DNA of 64,000 bases from Candidatus Sumerlaeota bacterium (GCA_016928995.1 JAFGJS010000037.1:7030-71029), one strand, 5' to 3'. Shown: positions 45,976 to 56,029, counted from the first letter of the stretch. Notes: a model not told the origin generated them from the letters alone. Numbers and translations are program-made.

Positions 45976-46629
45976 TTACGCTTTCTTCAGCGCCTCCAGA
46001 TAGAAAACCTTGGCGCCTTGGGCGCAGAGCTTGACCTCGAAGTTGGTGCGGAAGGCGGGTTCGAAACGCACAGGATCGATCTCGCCGCTTTCGAGGATCT
46101 GCAGTGTTGTGTGTTCGTGCAGCAGGGCGTCGATCTCCCAGAAATACGATTCGTAATCCATCTTGACGATCAGTTTGCATCCGGGCTTGAGTTTGCGTTC
46201 GAAAATCGGAACCGTATGCTCTTGAAACACGCGCCGCTTGCGATGGCGCTTTTTGGGCCATGGGTCCGAATAGAAAATATAGAGCGCGTCGAGCGAGGCG
46301 TCGGGGCAAAATTTTTCCAGGAACTCCACGCCGTCGTGCATGTATGTGCGCAGATTGGTCAGGTTGTCGCGGCAGGCGCGATAGAGGATCACGCGGCAGT
46401 ATTTCAGCGCGCGTTCGATGGCGAAGTAATTCCGCTCAGGATCGCGCCGGGCGTGTTCGAGGATGAAACGCCCCTTGCCGGCGCCGAGCTCGAGCTCCAC
46501 TGGATTGACATTGCCAAAGAGCTCGCTCCAGTTGATCGGCCCTTCCCAGCCTTCCGGCTCGACGTTGATCGTCTCAGGATCAAGCGCGAGTTTTTTCTCC
46601 AGCGATTTTGCGGTGATGCGTGTGGCCAT
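45976..46629 (-). CDS. trmB: tRNA (guanine-N7-)-methyltransferase
   Basis: 217 residues. SAM-binding VELELGAGKGRFILEHA and the diagnostic YIFYSDPWPKKRHRKRR identify TrmB, which makes m7G46 in tRNA. I start at Met 46629 (MATRITAKSL), where homology begins; the frame opens 42 codons earlier at 46755. No clear ribosome site precedes either start. It is convergent with khpB. Confidence 0.93.
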   Translation of the reverse strand: MATRITAKSLEKKLALDPETINVEPEGWEGPINWSELFGNVNPVELELGAGKGRFILEHARRDPERNYFAIERALKYCRVILYRACRDNLTNLRTYMHDGVEFLEKFCPDASLDALYIFYSDPWPKKRHRKRRVFQEHTVPIFERKLKPGCKLIVKMDYESYFWEIDALLHEHTTLQILESGEIDPVRFEPAFRTNFEVKLCAQGAKVFYLEALKKA

Positions 46630-46787
46630 GATTCGGTTCGTGACTTGGAATTTTAATGTCCGGGGCGCATTAAAACGCCTGATGTTCAAAATAACAGCCG
46701 CCATGTTTTGCGTTGCAAGGCGTGGCGCGATGCGATTAAGCTCATTTTTATTCATTTTACGCGTTGAATGAAAGCACTACCTTAATC

Positions 46788-48125
46788 ATGACGACGGAAG
46801 CATCAACAGAAAATATCGGCGCGGCGCCGTTGGCGGAGGATGCGGAGCGGCCGGCGCTGCGTGTGCGCGGCTTGACCAAGCATCACAACATGGTCTTCCG
46901 TTCGGGGAGCCGCCTAGGGGCCTTCTTGTACGGCAACCTGCAGGATCGCCGCAACGTGCGGCGATTTCTGGCGCTGGATGACGTGTCGTTCGATCTGCGA
47001 CCGGGGCGGATGATGGTGCTCGTGGGGGACAACGGCGCGGGCAAAAGCACCCTGTTGCAGACCGTGGCGGGGATCACGAATCCCGACGCGGGCGCGGTGG
47101 AGGTCAACGGCCGCCTGAGCGCCTTGCTGGAGTTGGGATTCGGTTTTCATCCGGACCTGAACGGCTACGAGAATTGTTACCTGCAAGGTGCGATCCTGGG
47201 CATGCCGCGTTCGGAGATCGAACAGCGGCTGCCGGAGATCATGCGTTTCGCCGGCATCGGCGAGGCGATGGACCGCCCGGTGCGGCATTACTCCAACGGC
47301 ATGTTCGCCCGGTTGGCCTTCAGCCTTTCCGCGCATGTCGATCCGGATCTGCTGCTGATTGACGAGATCCTGGCCGTCGGCGATCCGGGATTTCAGGAGC
47401 GATGCATTCAGCACATTCAGCGCATGCGCGAAAACGGCGTGGCCGTGCTGCTGGTGACGCACAGCCTGGCGATGGTCAGCATTATGGCCGACGACGCGCT
47501 GTGGCTGGAAAAAGGCCGCGTGGTGCGGCAAGGTCCGGCGCGCGAGGTGATCCGCGAATATAAGCGCACGGTCAACGAACGGCGCTTTGATCGCGGCGAG
47601 GAGCACGAGAGTGAATTCAATGCGACGCATCTGCATAGCAATCCACTCAAAACGCGCCGGCGCGAATTGGTGAATCGCGTGCGGAGCTCCTTTGAGGGCG
47701 AGATCAAGGCCGTGCGGCTGCTGGACGGCGAGGGACGGCCTTACGATAAGCGCGCGCCGTTCGGCGATCTGACTGTCGAGGCGAATTACGATGTGCCGCA
47801 ACCGGTGGAGGGGATGTTCCTCAAATGCCAGCTCATCAATCAGGACGGGTGGGTTGTGTCGCAGAGTTGCTCGCCGCCGGTCGAGGAGATTGATGGCTGG
47901 CCGCGCACGGGCCAGGTCCGGCTGCGCTTTGAGAAACTGGCCTTGTCGGACGGCCCGTATGCCATTGTCGTGGGATTTTTCCATCCGGGCGATGAATCGA
48001 AGGACATTCGTCTGTGCGAAGCGCAGGCCGCATTGGAGATCGTGCCGGGTTACGTGCCCCAGGATGGAATTTTTTGTTTCCTGCGCAGCAAAACCGCGCA
48101 GCGGAGCGTGATTGATGAAAAATGA
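46788..48125 (+). CDS. ABC transporter ATPase for polysaccharide export (Wzt-like)
   Basis: 445 residues. Walker A GDNGAGKST at 80-88, signature YSNGMFARLAFS, Walker B LLLIDEILAVGD and H-loop VTHS. A C-terminal beta-rich domain (~300-430) resembles the Wzt carbohydrate-binding domain that recognises the finished O-antigen chain. The enzyme would power export of lipid-linked polysaccharide with a Wzm/TagG permease, which is not adjacent. ATG 46788 is chosen over an upstream TTG at 46764. Glycosyltransferase genes follow. Confidence 0.9.
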   Translation: MTTEASTENIGAAPLAEDAERPALRVRGLTKHHNMVFRSGSRLGAFLYGNLQDRRNVRRFLALDDVSFDLRPGRMMVLVGDNGAGKSTLLQTVAGITNPDAGAVEVNGRLSALLELGFGFHPDLNGYENCYLQGAILGMPRSEIEQRLPEIMRFAGIGEAMDRPVRHYSNGMFARLAFSLSAHVDPDLLLIDEILAVGDPGFQERCIQHIQRMRENGVAVLLVTHSLAMVSIMADDALWLEKGRVVRQGPAREVIREYKRTVNERRFDRGEEHESEFNATHLHSNPLKTRRRELVNRVRSSFEGEIKAVRLLDGEGRPYDKRAPFGDLTVEANYDVPQPVEGMFLKCQLINQDGWVVSQSCSPPVEEIDGWPRTGQVRLRFEKLALSDGPYAIVVGFFHPGDESKDIRLCEAQAALEIVPGYVPQDGIFCFLRSKTAQRSVIDEK

Positions 48126-48190
48126 AACGTGTTTCCTTGAATGAATTGTGAGAGCGAAAGACTACAATTAATATGTAAAGGCGTCGATCA

Positions 48191-48736
48191 TTGAATCCAA
48201 ACGAGCACACACCGGAAGCCGATGCAGAGGAGATTCGCGGATTGCAACGGCTTTGCGAGGAGCGGATCGCGGAGCGGCGTGAACTCGCGGCGAAGCAATT
48301 CCGCCGTGCGGAGGAGTTCCTTTGGTCGCTGCACACGCCGGAGCAGATCAACCGGCTGGTGGGCGACATGCAGCGGCAGGGATACGCGGAGGGCGCGCGG
48401 CGTTCGTCCTGCGCCACGCGATGGCTGCCGCAACGGCTGTATTGCTGGCTGGCGCGCAAGGTCGCCGGGCCGTTCGCCGCGCCGTACGTGCAGGGGGCGC
48501 TGCTGAATTACAATTACGTATTGCGCGAAACAGCGCTGGATTTATACGCCGTGCTGGACCTGCGATACGGACGGCCGGAAGAATTACTGAAGGCCGATGA
48601 GGGCAAGTCGCCCGCGAAGGATGATGAATTGCGCGCGCTCCGGCGCCTGCTCGATGCTTGCCAGGCGCGGCTCGATCAGCTTGATTCCAGCGGCAAGTTA
48701 AACAGCGACGACGGCGAGGGCGGCGTTCAATCATGA
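48191..48736 (+). CDS. Unknown helical protein coupled to a glycosyltransferase gene
   Basis: 181 residues. The N-terminal half is highly charged and helical (IRGLQRLCEERIAERRELAA). A central segment may be amphipathic (PFAAPYVQGALLNYNYVLRE), and the tail is acidic. The TTG start is weakly supported by AAAGG about 11 bases upstream. It overlaps the next gene as ATGA, so the products are probably made in step and may act together. No family recognised. Confidence 0.65.
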   Translation: MNPNEHTPEADAEEIRGLQRLCEERIAERRELAAKQFRRAEEFLWSLHTPEQINRLVGDMQRQGYAEGARRSSCATRWLPQRLYCWLARKVAGPFAAPYVQGALLNYNYVLRETALDLYAVLDLRYGRPEELLKADEGKSPAKDDELRALRRLLDACQARLDQLDSSGKLNSDDGEGGVQS

Positions 48737-50592
48737 TCGCTGGGGTGGATTTGCAATATTTGCTGGGACCGGGGCGCCGCGAGGAGTTCGGCCGGCGTCT
48801 GCTGAAGTTCTTCGCCCAATGGGCGCGCGATTTTCCCGACGACCCGTTGATCGGTTTCCATGTTAAGCCTATCGAGGATGGCGGCGCTTTACCGTTTCGG
48901 GAAATCCGGCGATGGCCGTTGCGGCGTCCGCTCAAGGCGTTGCTCGACGCCGGACCGATGACAGCGCAAGCCTGGGAGGATCAGGCGGGATGCGCGGAGC
49001 TGGACTGGCTGTTGATCCCTGGTCCGCTGGATGAATCCACGCTGTTGCCGGGCGGCGCTCCCTGCCGCATCGCCGCCATCGTGAGCGACGCGGACTTGCG
49101 CCGTTTCACGCGCACGCCGCGTCTGCCCGATGCGAGCATCGCCGGCCGCAACACGCTGAGCAACCGGCTGCAAGTTTTGCAGAATTACGAACGGGTCTTT
49201 TTTTTCACGGACATCGAAACGCCGCCTCAACGTCTGTCCGGTCTGGCCGACAAGATCGAGTTCAGCGAAAAAAGCGGCAATGAATATAATCATCGCGGCT
49301 ATGATCCGGCTGTTTTTCGCGGCCAATTGCAGGAGCGCATCCAGAATTTTCCCGCGATTCAATCCGCGGCCCCGGCCGCCGGAAAAGCCAAACGCAAGCT
49401 GGCCGTGTTCACGCCGCTGCGGCCGGTGCGCTCGGGAATTTCCGACTACAGCGAGCATCTGCTTGCGCAGCTGGCCGATGATTTTGAGATCACTGTTTTT
49501 CTCGACGGCTATCACCCGGCACGGCAGGAGCTCTTTCCGCCGTTACGCTGGCATCACGCGGCGGACTTCGAGCGCTGGCTGCGCGCCGGGAATGAGGACG
49601 CCGCTCTGGTGTATGTGATGGGCAACAACGAATGCCATCGCAACATTTATCACTGGTCGCGGCGCGCGCCGGGGATCATGGAATTCCATGACGACGTTCC
49701 TCTGGCGTATGGCATGCATGACCGCAACTTCTGGATGAACCGGCTCGATTGGCTGGAATTGGTTGAACAGGAGCACGGCCGCACATTGGAGGAACTGCAC
49801 CGCAATCCGCCCGACGATGAGACGTTATGCGACCTGCTGCCCATGACGCGCGCCTTCGCCGACGGCCAGCGCGGCTGCATCGTGCACAACGAATGGCTTG
49901 GCGAGCAGGTGCGCGGCAACTGTCCGCAACTGCCGGTCTGCAACACCGGACTGGGTGTGGATTGGCCGGAACCGCCGCATGAAAACGGCGCGCGGCGCGC
50001 GGCCCTGCGAGCCAAATTCGGCGTGCGGGAGAGCCATGCGCTTTTCATCGTCATTGGCGAGATCAATCCATTCAAGCGCTTTGAGCAGATTTTCCGCGGC
50101 TTCAGCATCGCGCGCATGGCCTGCCCGGATATCATTCTGATTGTGGCCGGCGGCGCGCAGGATGAAGCGCTTAACCGCTATATCGCGGACGGCATGGAGC
50201 GCTATGGTCTGGACGACGGCGCGGCGATACGATTGGGATATCTGGAGCGTGAGGATTTCCTCGGTTTGATCGATGCGGCGGACGCCGGCATCAACCTGCG
50301 CTGGCCCACGCTCGGCGAGACCAGCGCCACGCTGACTCAATTGATGGGCGCGGGCAAGCCCGTGCTTGTCACTAACCGCTGTCAATTCAAGGAATACCCG
50401 GACGAAGCCTGCTGGAAAATCGAGCCCGGCGAACGCGAGGCAGAGCGCATCGCGCAGGCCATCGTCGCCCTGGCGCGCCATCCGCGTCATCGCCGCGCCA
50501 TCGGCGCCTTTGCGCAAGATTACATCGCGCGTTTTTCCTGGGACCAGGTCGCCGCGCGCTTTCGTGATTTCATCGAGCAGGTTTATGGCTGA
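48733..50592 (+). CDS. Large glycosyltransferase of GT4/GT-B type
   Basis: 619 residues. The first ~215 residues are a separate domain I do not recognise. From about 220 a GT-B fold begins (KLAVFTPLRPVRSGISDYSE, with a glycine-rich donor-side loop). The C-terminal domain has IVIGEINPFKRFEQIF, the IRLGYLEREDF strand and GETSATLTQLMGAGKPVLVT, typical of GT4. Probably builds a surface polysaccharide together with the Wzt-like ATPase upstream. It begins inside the stop of the preceding gene. Sugar unknown. Confidence 0.85.
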   Translation: MIAGVDLQYLLGPGRREEFGRRLLKFFAQWARDFPDDPLIGFHVKPIEDGGALPFREIRRWPLRRPLKALLDAGPMTAQAWEDQAGCAELDWLLIPGPLDESTLLPGGAPCRIAAIVSDADLRRFTRTPRLPDASIAGRNTLSNRLQVLQNYERVFFFTDIETPPQRLSGLADKIEFSEKSGNEYNHRGYDPAVFRGQLQERIQNFPAIQSAAPAAGKAKRKLAVFTPLRPVRSGISDYSEHLLAQLADDFEITVFLDGYHPARQELFPPLRWHHAADFERWLRAGNEDAALVYVMGNNECHRNIYHWSRRAPGIMEFHDDVPLAYGMHDRNFWMNRLDWLELVEQEHGRTLEELHRNPPDDETLCDLLPMTRAFADGQRGCIVHNEWLGEQVRGNCPQLPVCNTGLGVDWPEPPHENGARRAALRAKFGVRESHALFIVIGEINPFKRFEQIFRGFSIARMACPDIILIVAGGAQDEALNRYIADGMERYGLDDGAAIRLGYLEREDFLGLIDAADAGINLRWPTLGETSATLTQLMGAGKPVLVTNRCQFKEYPDEACWKIEPGEREAERIAQAIVALARHPRHRRAIGAFAQDYIARFSWDQVAARFRDFIEQVYG

Positions 50593-50692
50593 GCGCCGCG
50601 CGCGACATGTGATTTTTTTACTTTTTGACAATCCCGTCTTTTCCGGCTGAAATGCCGCCCAATTACGCCGCGAACATTCGGAGATAAAAAAT

Positions 50693-51271
50693 ATGCCGCT
50701 TTACCTGGCCGTAGTGCATTATCCTTGCAGCAATAAACAGGGCGAGGTCGTCACGACTTCGATCACCAATTTCGACATTCACGATATCGGGCGTTCCGGT
50801 CGCACCTACGAGTGCGAGGCGGTCTATCTGGTCAATCCCGTGCCGAGTCAGCTTTGGTTCGCCAATCGCGTGCTGGAGCACTGGACCGAGGGCGCCGGGG
50901 CGGAGTACAACTGGACGCGCAAGGAGTCGATGAGCCGTGTGCAGACCATCGAGGATCTGGTGACACTGACAGAACAACTGGAGGCGAAGCACGGCCGCCC
51001 GCCGGTGTATATCGCCACGTCAGCCCGCAAGACGCATGAGACCTGGGGCTATGTGGCCATGCGTGAAAAGATGGAGGCCGATCCCGACACGCCGTGGGTG
51101 CTGCTGTTCGGCACGGGCTGGGGGCTGCATAAGGACCTGATGGACGAAGTGGATTACATCCTCGATCCGATCTACGGCGCCGGCGACTACAATCACCTCA
51201 GCGTGCGCGCCGCCGTGGCGATCATCCTCGACCGCCTGCGCGGCGAAAAGTGGCACGAAAGCAAGCTATAA
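50693..51271 (+). CDS. SPOUT-type RNA methyltransferase (Methyltrn_RNA_4-like)
   Basis: 192 residues. LYLAVVHYPCSNKQGEVVTT, SITNFDIHDIGRSGRTY and LLFGTGWGLHKDL, with IYGAGDYNHLSVRAAVAII at the C-terminus, match a small SPOUT-fold family related to TrmD; the knotted SAM site is made by the last two motifs. Target RNA is unknown. Its stop codon directly abuts the stop of avtA on the other strand, with no terminator between. Confidence 0.82.
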   Translation: MPLYLAVVHYPCSNKQGEVVTTSITNFDIHDIGRSGRTYECEAVYLVNPVPSQLWFANRVLEHWTEGAGAEYNWTRKESMSRVQTIEDLVTLTEQLEAKHGRPPVYIATSARKTHETWGYVAMREKMEADPDTPWVLLFGTGWGLHKDLMDEVDYILDPIYGAGDYNHLSVRAAVAIILDRLRGEKWHESKL

Positions 51272-52531
51272 TCATCTTTCATATTGCGAGTATATTTTTC
51301 GCGCTTCGTCGGCGATGATGCTGAGGCCGCGTTGGACGGTCGCTTCGTTTTGGGCGTAGCTGATGCGGAGGCATTCGTCGCGCTGTTTCCATTCGCCTTC
51401 GAGGCCAGGAAAGAAGTGGCGGCCGGGCACAACCAGCACGCCGCGGGCTTTGAGGCGTTCGTAAAATTCCTGCGAGCTGATGGGCAGATCGCGAAACCAT
51501 AGCCAAAGGAAGAACGCGCCTTCGGGTTTATGCACGCGGCAGTCGATGCCGCGCAGCTCGCGGCGCAATTGCTCGACGGCGCGGTCGGCGCGCGACTGGT
51601 AGTAGGGCCGGATCACGTCGCGGCCAAGGCTGAGCAGTTTGTCTTCGCGGATGAGTTCATTGGCCAAGGTTGCGCCGATGCGGTTCGGCGCGAGGCACAT
51701 GATCGCGCTGGCGGCGGAGATGGCGGCGATGATTTCCTCGCTGGCCACGACGATGCCGGTGCGCAGGGCGGGCAGGCCGAATTTGCTCAGGCTCATGCAG
51801 AGTATCGTGCGCGGACTCCATTGCGGCGCGGCGTCGCTGAAGACGATGCCGGGAAACGGCAGTCCGTAAGCGCCGTCGATGATCAGCGGCACGTCGCGCT
51901 CCTCGGCGAGGCGCATCAGGCGCTGCGTCTCCTCGTCGCTCATCATGTTCCCCGTGGGATTCGTCGGGCGCGAAAAGCAGATCGCGCCGGCGTCGTCAAC
52001 GGCCTCCAGGCGCTGGAAATCGACGTGGTACTTGAACAGCAGATCGTCGATGTATTCGATCTCCGGCTGGACGGCGCGGAAGATGCCAGGCTCCAACCCC
52101 ACGTCGGAATAGCCGATGTATTCCGGCGCGAGCGGCAGCAGAATTTTTTTGAACGAGCCGTCGCCATAGCGTCCGGCGAACATATTGAACAGGATGAAGA
52201 ACGCTCCTTGGCTGCCCGTGGTCAGCGCGATGTTGCGCGGTCCGACGTCCCAGCCGCATTCCCGGTGCAGCAGCGCGGCGAGCGATTCGATGAAAGCCGG
52301 GTTGCCCTGCGGCGAATCGTAATCGCCGATGGCGCGCTCGAATGCGCCGTCGCGCTCCAGGATGCGCTGCATGGCGCCGCGGATGCATTGCTGCACCTCG
52401 GGGATATGGGCCGGATTGCCGCCGCCGAGCATCAGCATGCCCTTTTCGGAGAGCGCACGGCCCAAGTCGTCCATCAACAGATTGATGCCGGAGTTGCTCG
52501 TAATCTTTTGGCCGAATGTTGAAAGTTTCAT
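51272..52531 (-). CDS. avtA: Valine-pyruvate aminotransferase
   Basis: 419 residues of PLP fold-type I, closely following E. coli AvtA (417 residues). MLGGGNPAHIPE, YDSPQGNPAF, LPLAPEYIGYSDVGLE, FSRPTNPTGN and the PLP lysine K240 in MSLSKFGLPALRTGI are visible. It exchanges amino groups between valine or alanine and pyruvate or 2-oxoisovalerate. I start at Met 52531 (MKLSTFGQKI); the 17 extra codons to 52582 would overlap the upstream regulator gene. Confidence 0.93.
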   Translation of the reverse strand: MKLSTFGQKITSNSGINLLMDDLGRALSEKGMLMLGGGNPAHIPEVQQCIRGAMQRILERDGAFERAIGDYDSPQGNPAFIESLAALLHRECGWDVGPRNIALTTGSQGAFFILFNMFAGRYGDGSFKKILLPLAPEYIGYSDVGLEPGIFRAVQPEIEYIDDLLFKYHVDFQRLEAVDDAGAICFSRPTNPTGNMMSDEETQRLMRLAEERDVPLIIDGAYGLPFPGIVFSDAAPQWSPRTILCMSLSKFGLPALRTGIVVASEEIIAAISAASAIMCLAPNRIGATLANELIREDKLLSLGRDVIRPYYQSRADRAVEQLRRELRGIDCRVHKPEGAFFLWLWFRDLPISSQEFYERLKARGVLVVPGRHFFPGLEGEWKQRDECLRISYAQNEATVQRGLSIIADEARKIYSQYER

Positions 52532-52568
52532 TCTGTTTTTTTCAGGCTTTCTTGCGCCAGTTGTTCGG

Positions 52569-53969
52569 TCATTCTTCGTCAAACAATTCGTACTTCAGCA
52601 TTTTATTATGCAGACTTTTGCGGCTGATACCGAGCAGGTCGGCGGCCTCTTGACGCCGGCCTTCCACCTTGCGCAAGGCAGCGAGGATCATCTTGATCTC
52701 CAGTTTGGCGGTCTGCTCTTCGATCACGTCGCTCATGGATTGCGAGAAATCGAAGCCGCTCATCGATAGATCGCCGGATTCATCCGTCTGCGGTTCAAGG
52801 CTGGCCGGCAGTGACGGGAGATGTTGCGGTTGCACCACGCCCTCACCGGTCAGCACCACGCCGCGTTGCACGGCGTTTTGCAGCTGGCGGATGTTCCCTG
52901 GCCAATTATACGAAACAAGGATGTCCATCGCTTCCGGATCGATGGAACGCACATCCTTGTTGAAGGCTTTTGAATAGTGGTCCAGGAAGTGATGCACCAG
53001 CAGCGGCAAGTCCTCCATGCGTTCGCGCAACGGCGGCGCCTCGATGGAGATCACATTGAGCCGGTAGAATAAATCCTCGCGAAACTTGCCCTGGTTCACT
53101 TCGGCTTGCAGGTTCCGGTTGGTCGCGGCGATCACGCGCAGGTCCACATGGATCGTCTGCACGCTGCCCACGCGCGAGATTTCCCGCTCCTGCAGCGTGC
53201 GGAGGAGCTTCGGCTGGAGGCTCAGCGGAATCTCGCCGATCTCATCAAGGAAAATCGAGCCGCCGCTCGCCGTTTCGAACAGCCCCTGCTTGCGCTGAAA
53301 GGCGCCGGTGAACGCGCCCTTTTCATGGCCGAAAAGCTCGCTTTCCAACAGCGTGTCCGGGATCGCCGCGCAGTTCACCTTGGTCAAATCCTGGTCGCGG
53401 CGCTGGCTGAGCGCATGGATCGCCTCGGCGATGAGCTCCTTGCCCGTGCCGCTCTCGCCGGTGATCAGCACCGTCGCGTCGGAGTCGGCCACGCGCTGGA
53501 TCATTTCGAACACGCGCTTCATCGCCGCGCTTTCGCCGATGATGTTCTGATACGCCGAGTGGCTGCGCAGCTGCGTTTGCAACTCCGCCACGCGGCGGGC
53601 CAGCGCGGCGCGCTCCACGGCCCGGCCGACGACCGTGCGCAGCTCCTGAATGTCGAAGGGCTTGTGAAACAGATCATACGCGCCGAGCTCATAAGCCTCG
53701 CGCGCGACCTTGGGCGAGCCGTAGGCCGTGACGATCAGGCAGACGGAAGACGGGCGCTTGTCGCGGATTTGCTTCATCGCCTCGATGCCGCCGAGGCGCG
53801 GCATCTTGATGTCGAGGATGATCACGTCGAAAACGGATTCCTGCGCTTTATCCACGGCCTGCTGTCCGTCCACGGCCTCGTCGATCTCATATCCCTCGCG
53901 GCGCAGCATTTCGCGCAGTGTCAAACGCACATTCAATTCATCATCGGCAATGAGGATTTTCGGCGACAA
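52569..53969 (-). CDS. Sigma-54-dependent response regulator (NtrC/AtoC family)
   Basis: 466 residues. Receiver domain with phospho-acceptor D53; AAA+ domain with Walker A GESGTGKE at 171-178 and the sigma-54 contact loop GAFTGA at 218-223; C-terminal Fis-type HTH ([20 protein letters not shown]). It activates sigma-54 promoters when phosphorylated. No partner kinase adjoins it, so it is an orphan here. avtA follows 37 bases later. Confidence 0.95.
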   Translation of the reverse strand: MSPKILIADDELNVRLTLREMLRREGYEIDEAVDGQQAVDKAQESVFDVIILDIKMPRLGGIEAMKQIRDKRPSSVCLIVTAYGSPKVAREAYELGAYDLFHKPFDIQELRTVVGRAVERAALARRVAELQTQLRSHSAYQNIIGESAAMKRVFEMIQRVADSDATVLITGESGTGKELIAEAIHALSQRRDQDLTKVNCAAIPDTLLESELFGHEKGAFTGAFQRKQGLFETASGGSIFLDEIGEIPLSLQPKLLRTLQEREISRVGSVQTIHVDLRVIAATNRNLQAEVNQGKFREDLFYRLNVISIEAPPLRERMEDLPLLVHHFLDHYSKAFNKDVRSIDPEAMDILVSYNWPGNIRQLQNAVQRGVVLTGEGVVQPQHLPSLPASLEPQTDESGDLSMSGFDFSQSMSDVIEEQTAKLEIKMILAALRKVEGRRQEAADLLGISRKSLHNKMLKYELFDEE

Positions 53970-54049
53970 TTTTCATCCTTTCGATGTCTGCTGTTCATTA
54001 TCGCCGGTTTGCGCCCAGAGTCAACAGCGATCCCATGCATGCTTTTCAC

Positions 54050-54078
54050 TTGACAAGACGCCCTGTGACGGCAAGATT
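54050..54078 (+). promoter_or_regulatory. Putative promoter of tRNA-Gly
   Basis: TTGACA (54050-54055), a 17-base spacer and AAGATT (54073-54078), 22 bases before the mature tRNA. Confidence 0.48.
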
Positions 54079-54100
54079 GCCCCTCCATTCGCTGAGATTG

Positions 54101-54175
54101 GCGCGTGTAGCACAATGGCTAGTGCATCGGCCTTCCAAGCCGAGGATACGGGTTCGATTCCCGTCACGCGCTCCA
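54101..54175 (+). tRNA. tRNA-Gly (anticodon TCC)
   Basis: Acceptor GCGCGTG (54101-54107) pairs with CACGCGC (54165-54171), discriminator T, and CCA is encoded at 54173-54175. Anticodon stem TCGGC/GCCGA (54127-54131 with 54139-54143) encloses loop CTTCCAA; the anticodon TCC is at 54134-54136. The T-arm contains GGTTCGATTCC. It reads GGA and GGG codons. Confidence 0.95.
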
Positions 54176-54362
54176 CCGAAATTGGGCGAATTACGAAGAT
54201 TTACTTTTCTTCTTCCGCCGATTTTTCCGAGTGTTTTTCCAATAAAGTTTTGGTGTTGTCACAGGCGGCTTTCACCGAGGCATGATTGTTCATGCAACGG
54301 CGTCTATCGTCAGCGGTTGTCCGTTTCCACAGGTAGGATCGGGCTAAGCGTTTTCTTATCAG

Positions 54363-55904
54363 TTATCGTTCGTATTGCAATTCGTCATTGGATTCTGTTT
54401 CGGCTGCGCCCGGTTTCCATGATGAGGCTGGACCTGAAGTTTGTTTTCCATAAGAAATGATAGCTTCGCTTAACTGGCTTCCCGTAACCGGAATGGGCGC
54501 TTTGATGAGTTCGGGAATATTATAGGCCCAGGCCAGCGAATCATAGTACGCCGGATTCTGCTGAGGCAGCAGAAACGGCTTGTGCGCCACGCCATTCGCA
54601 TCGACATAACTGAAGAACGGCCGGGAAAAACGGCCATCAAGGCGTTTGCTGTTGAAAGCAATCCAGCGGCCATTGCTCGACCAGCTGTGCCAGGTGTCGG
54701 GCCGTTTGCTGCTGATGGATAGTTTGCGGTGTTCGCCGCTCTCCATATCCATCAGGTATAAGTCGCACTGGGCCTGGTGAATGGGAAAGTCGCTGTATGG
54801 CGAAACGTTGAACAAGAGGAACCGGTCATCGGGCGAGAATCGCGGCTGGTTGATGCTGCCGTCCACTGCTTTCGCGGATAGAACCGTCTCCAGCTCGCCC
54901 CATTCGCCGCTTTCCGCATCATAGCGGATTCGCATTAAGTCGCAGCGCACTTCACGATAGCGTTCCTTCGGGAGCTGCGGCGCGCTGCAGAAATACAAGT
55001 ATCGGCCGTCGCGGGACCATTCTGGAAATGTCTCCATGCGATCGATCTTGCTGATCTTGTTTTCTCGGATGACTTCTCGCGTATCCAGGCGGTACAGGTC
55101 CAAATCGCAGGCGAGGTCGAACACGTCGCGCACTTCCTGGACCTTCGTATGGATCAGCATCTGGAATTTGTTGTCGGTGATGGCCAGAAGCTTGCCATTG
55201 GGATGCCAGGCGGAAAAACCGGTCTTCCCGGACGTCAGTTCGGTTTTCGTGCTGATGGGTTCGACTTGATTATTTTCAACCAGCAACATGGGGGTGCCGT
55301 ATGTTGAGGATCTTGCCTGAAGCGCCATATGATGGGGATCATTATTGAGATAAGAATGGCAGTGCATGCACCCATAGCTGAACAACCGGTTATGCAATAC
55401 GACGGATTCTTCGTAGTTTTCCAGATTCCTTTGATAGAAGCCCATGTCGTTCCAGATCACCGAAATCATGATTTTCCGGTATGTTAAGAAAGGGTCGATG
55501 CCAGCGTCCGCAACGGTGTTTTCAATCGTCTCGAAGCGGCTCCAGTTGTTCTCGCTGTCTTTCACGTATACATCAAAATAAAGTTTCCGCCCATGGTTGG
55601 CGTCCAGCAGTTTTTTCCAACGATCCACCGGGATTTCAATGTCTGGCTTTCGACTGTGAATTTCGATGGGATCGCCGTCTTTGGAGTAAATTTTCACATA
55701 ATGACCGGCGCCGTTTTCTTCGATCAGAAAATTCAGGGGAGCGATATTCGGAGGGATGACGACGCCGCAATAGTCCGGACGGATTTTAGCGGGACGGTCG
55801 ATTGAGCGGGATGCATCGATGACCGCCGTCTTATCGCATTGGGTGAAAACCAACGCGCAAGCCAACAATGCTAACGTCAATGTCGATGATGCCGTAGTTC
55901 TCAT
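54363..55904 (-). CDS. C-haem (CxxCH) TolB-like propeller lipoprotein, copy 1
   Basis: 513 residues. A lipoprotein-type signal ends at C23 (VFTQC). Residues 45-130 are a beta domain nearly identical in copy 2. A c-type haem site lies at C179-MH-CH183 (CxxCH), followed by WD40-like/TolB-type propeller repeats (~225-440: FSAWHPNGKLLAITD, FPEWSRDGRYLYFCS, INQPRFSPDDRFLLFN). Likely lipid-anchored outside the cytoplasm and matured by a cytochrome c system. It is last in the minus-strand series B2-A2-B1-A1. Function unknown; I recall similar genes in Bacteroidetes beside large membrane proteins. Confidence 0.82.
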   Translation of the reverse strand: MRTTASSTLTLALLACALVFTQCDKTAVIDASRSIDRPAKIRPDYCGVVIPPNIAPLNFLIEENGAGHYVKIYSKDGDPIEIHSRKPDIEIPVDRWKKLLDANHGRKLYFDVYVKDSENNWSRFETIENTVADAGIDPFLTYRKIMISVIWNDMGFYQRNLENYEESVVLHNRLFSYGCMHCHSYLNNDPHHMALQARSSTYGTPMLLVENNQVEPISTKTELTSGKTGFSAWHPNGKLLAITDNKFQMLIHTKVQEVRDVFDLACDLDLYRLDTREVIRENKISKIDRMETFPEWSRDGRYLYFCSAPQLPKERYREVRCDLMRIRYDAESGEWGELETVLSAKAVDGSINQPRFSPDDRFLLFNVSPYSDFPIHQAQCDLYLMDMESGEHRKLSISSKRPDTWHSWSSNGRWIAFNSKRLDGRFSRPFFSYVDANGVAHKPFLLPQQNPAYYDSLAWAYNIPELIKAPIPVTGSQLSEAIISYGKQTSGPASSWKPGAAETESNDELQYER

Positions 55905-56029
55905 GCCCTTGCCCGTTATCGATCCCTTGATCTATTTTATCCAGCTGGATCGGCCGTGAAACGCTGCACCGGCCTCCTTGACCGATGACTCTTTTTAACG
56001 GATTAAAAGGTCCGTGATGCGCTTTCAAC

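Noticed and set aside
51530-52522. A 330-codon plus-strand frame opposite avtA
   Set aside because: avtA matches E. coli AvtA along its length; the opposite frame is Ala/Arg/Gln-rich shadow.
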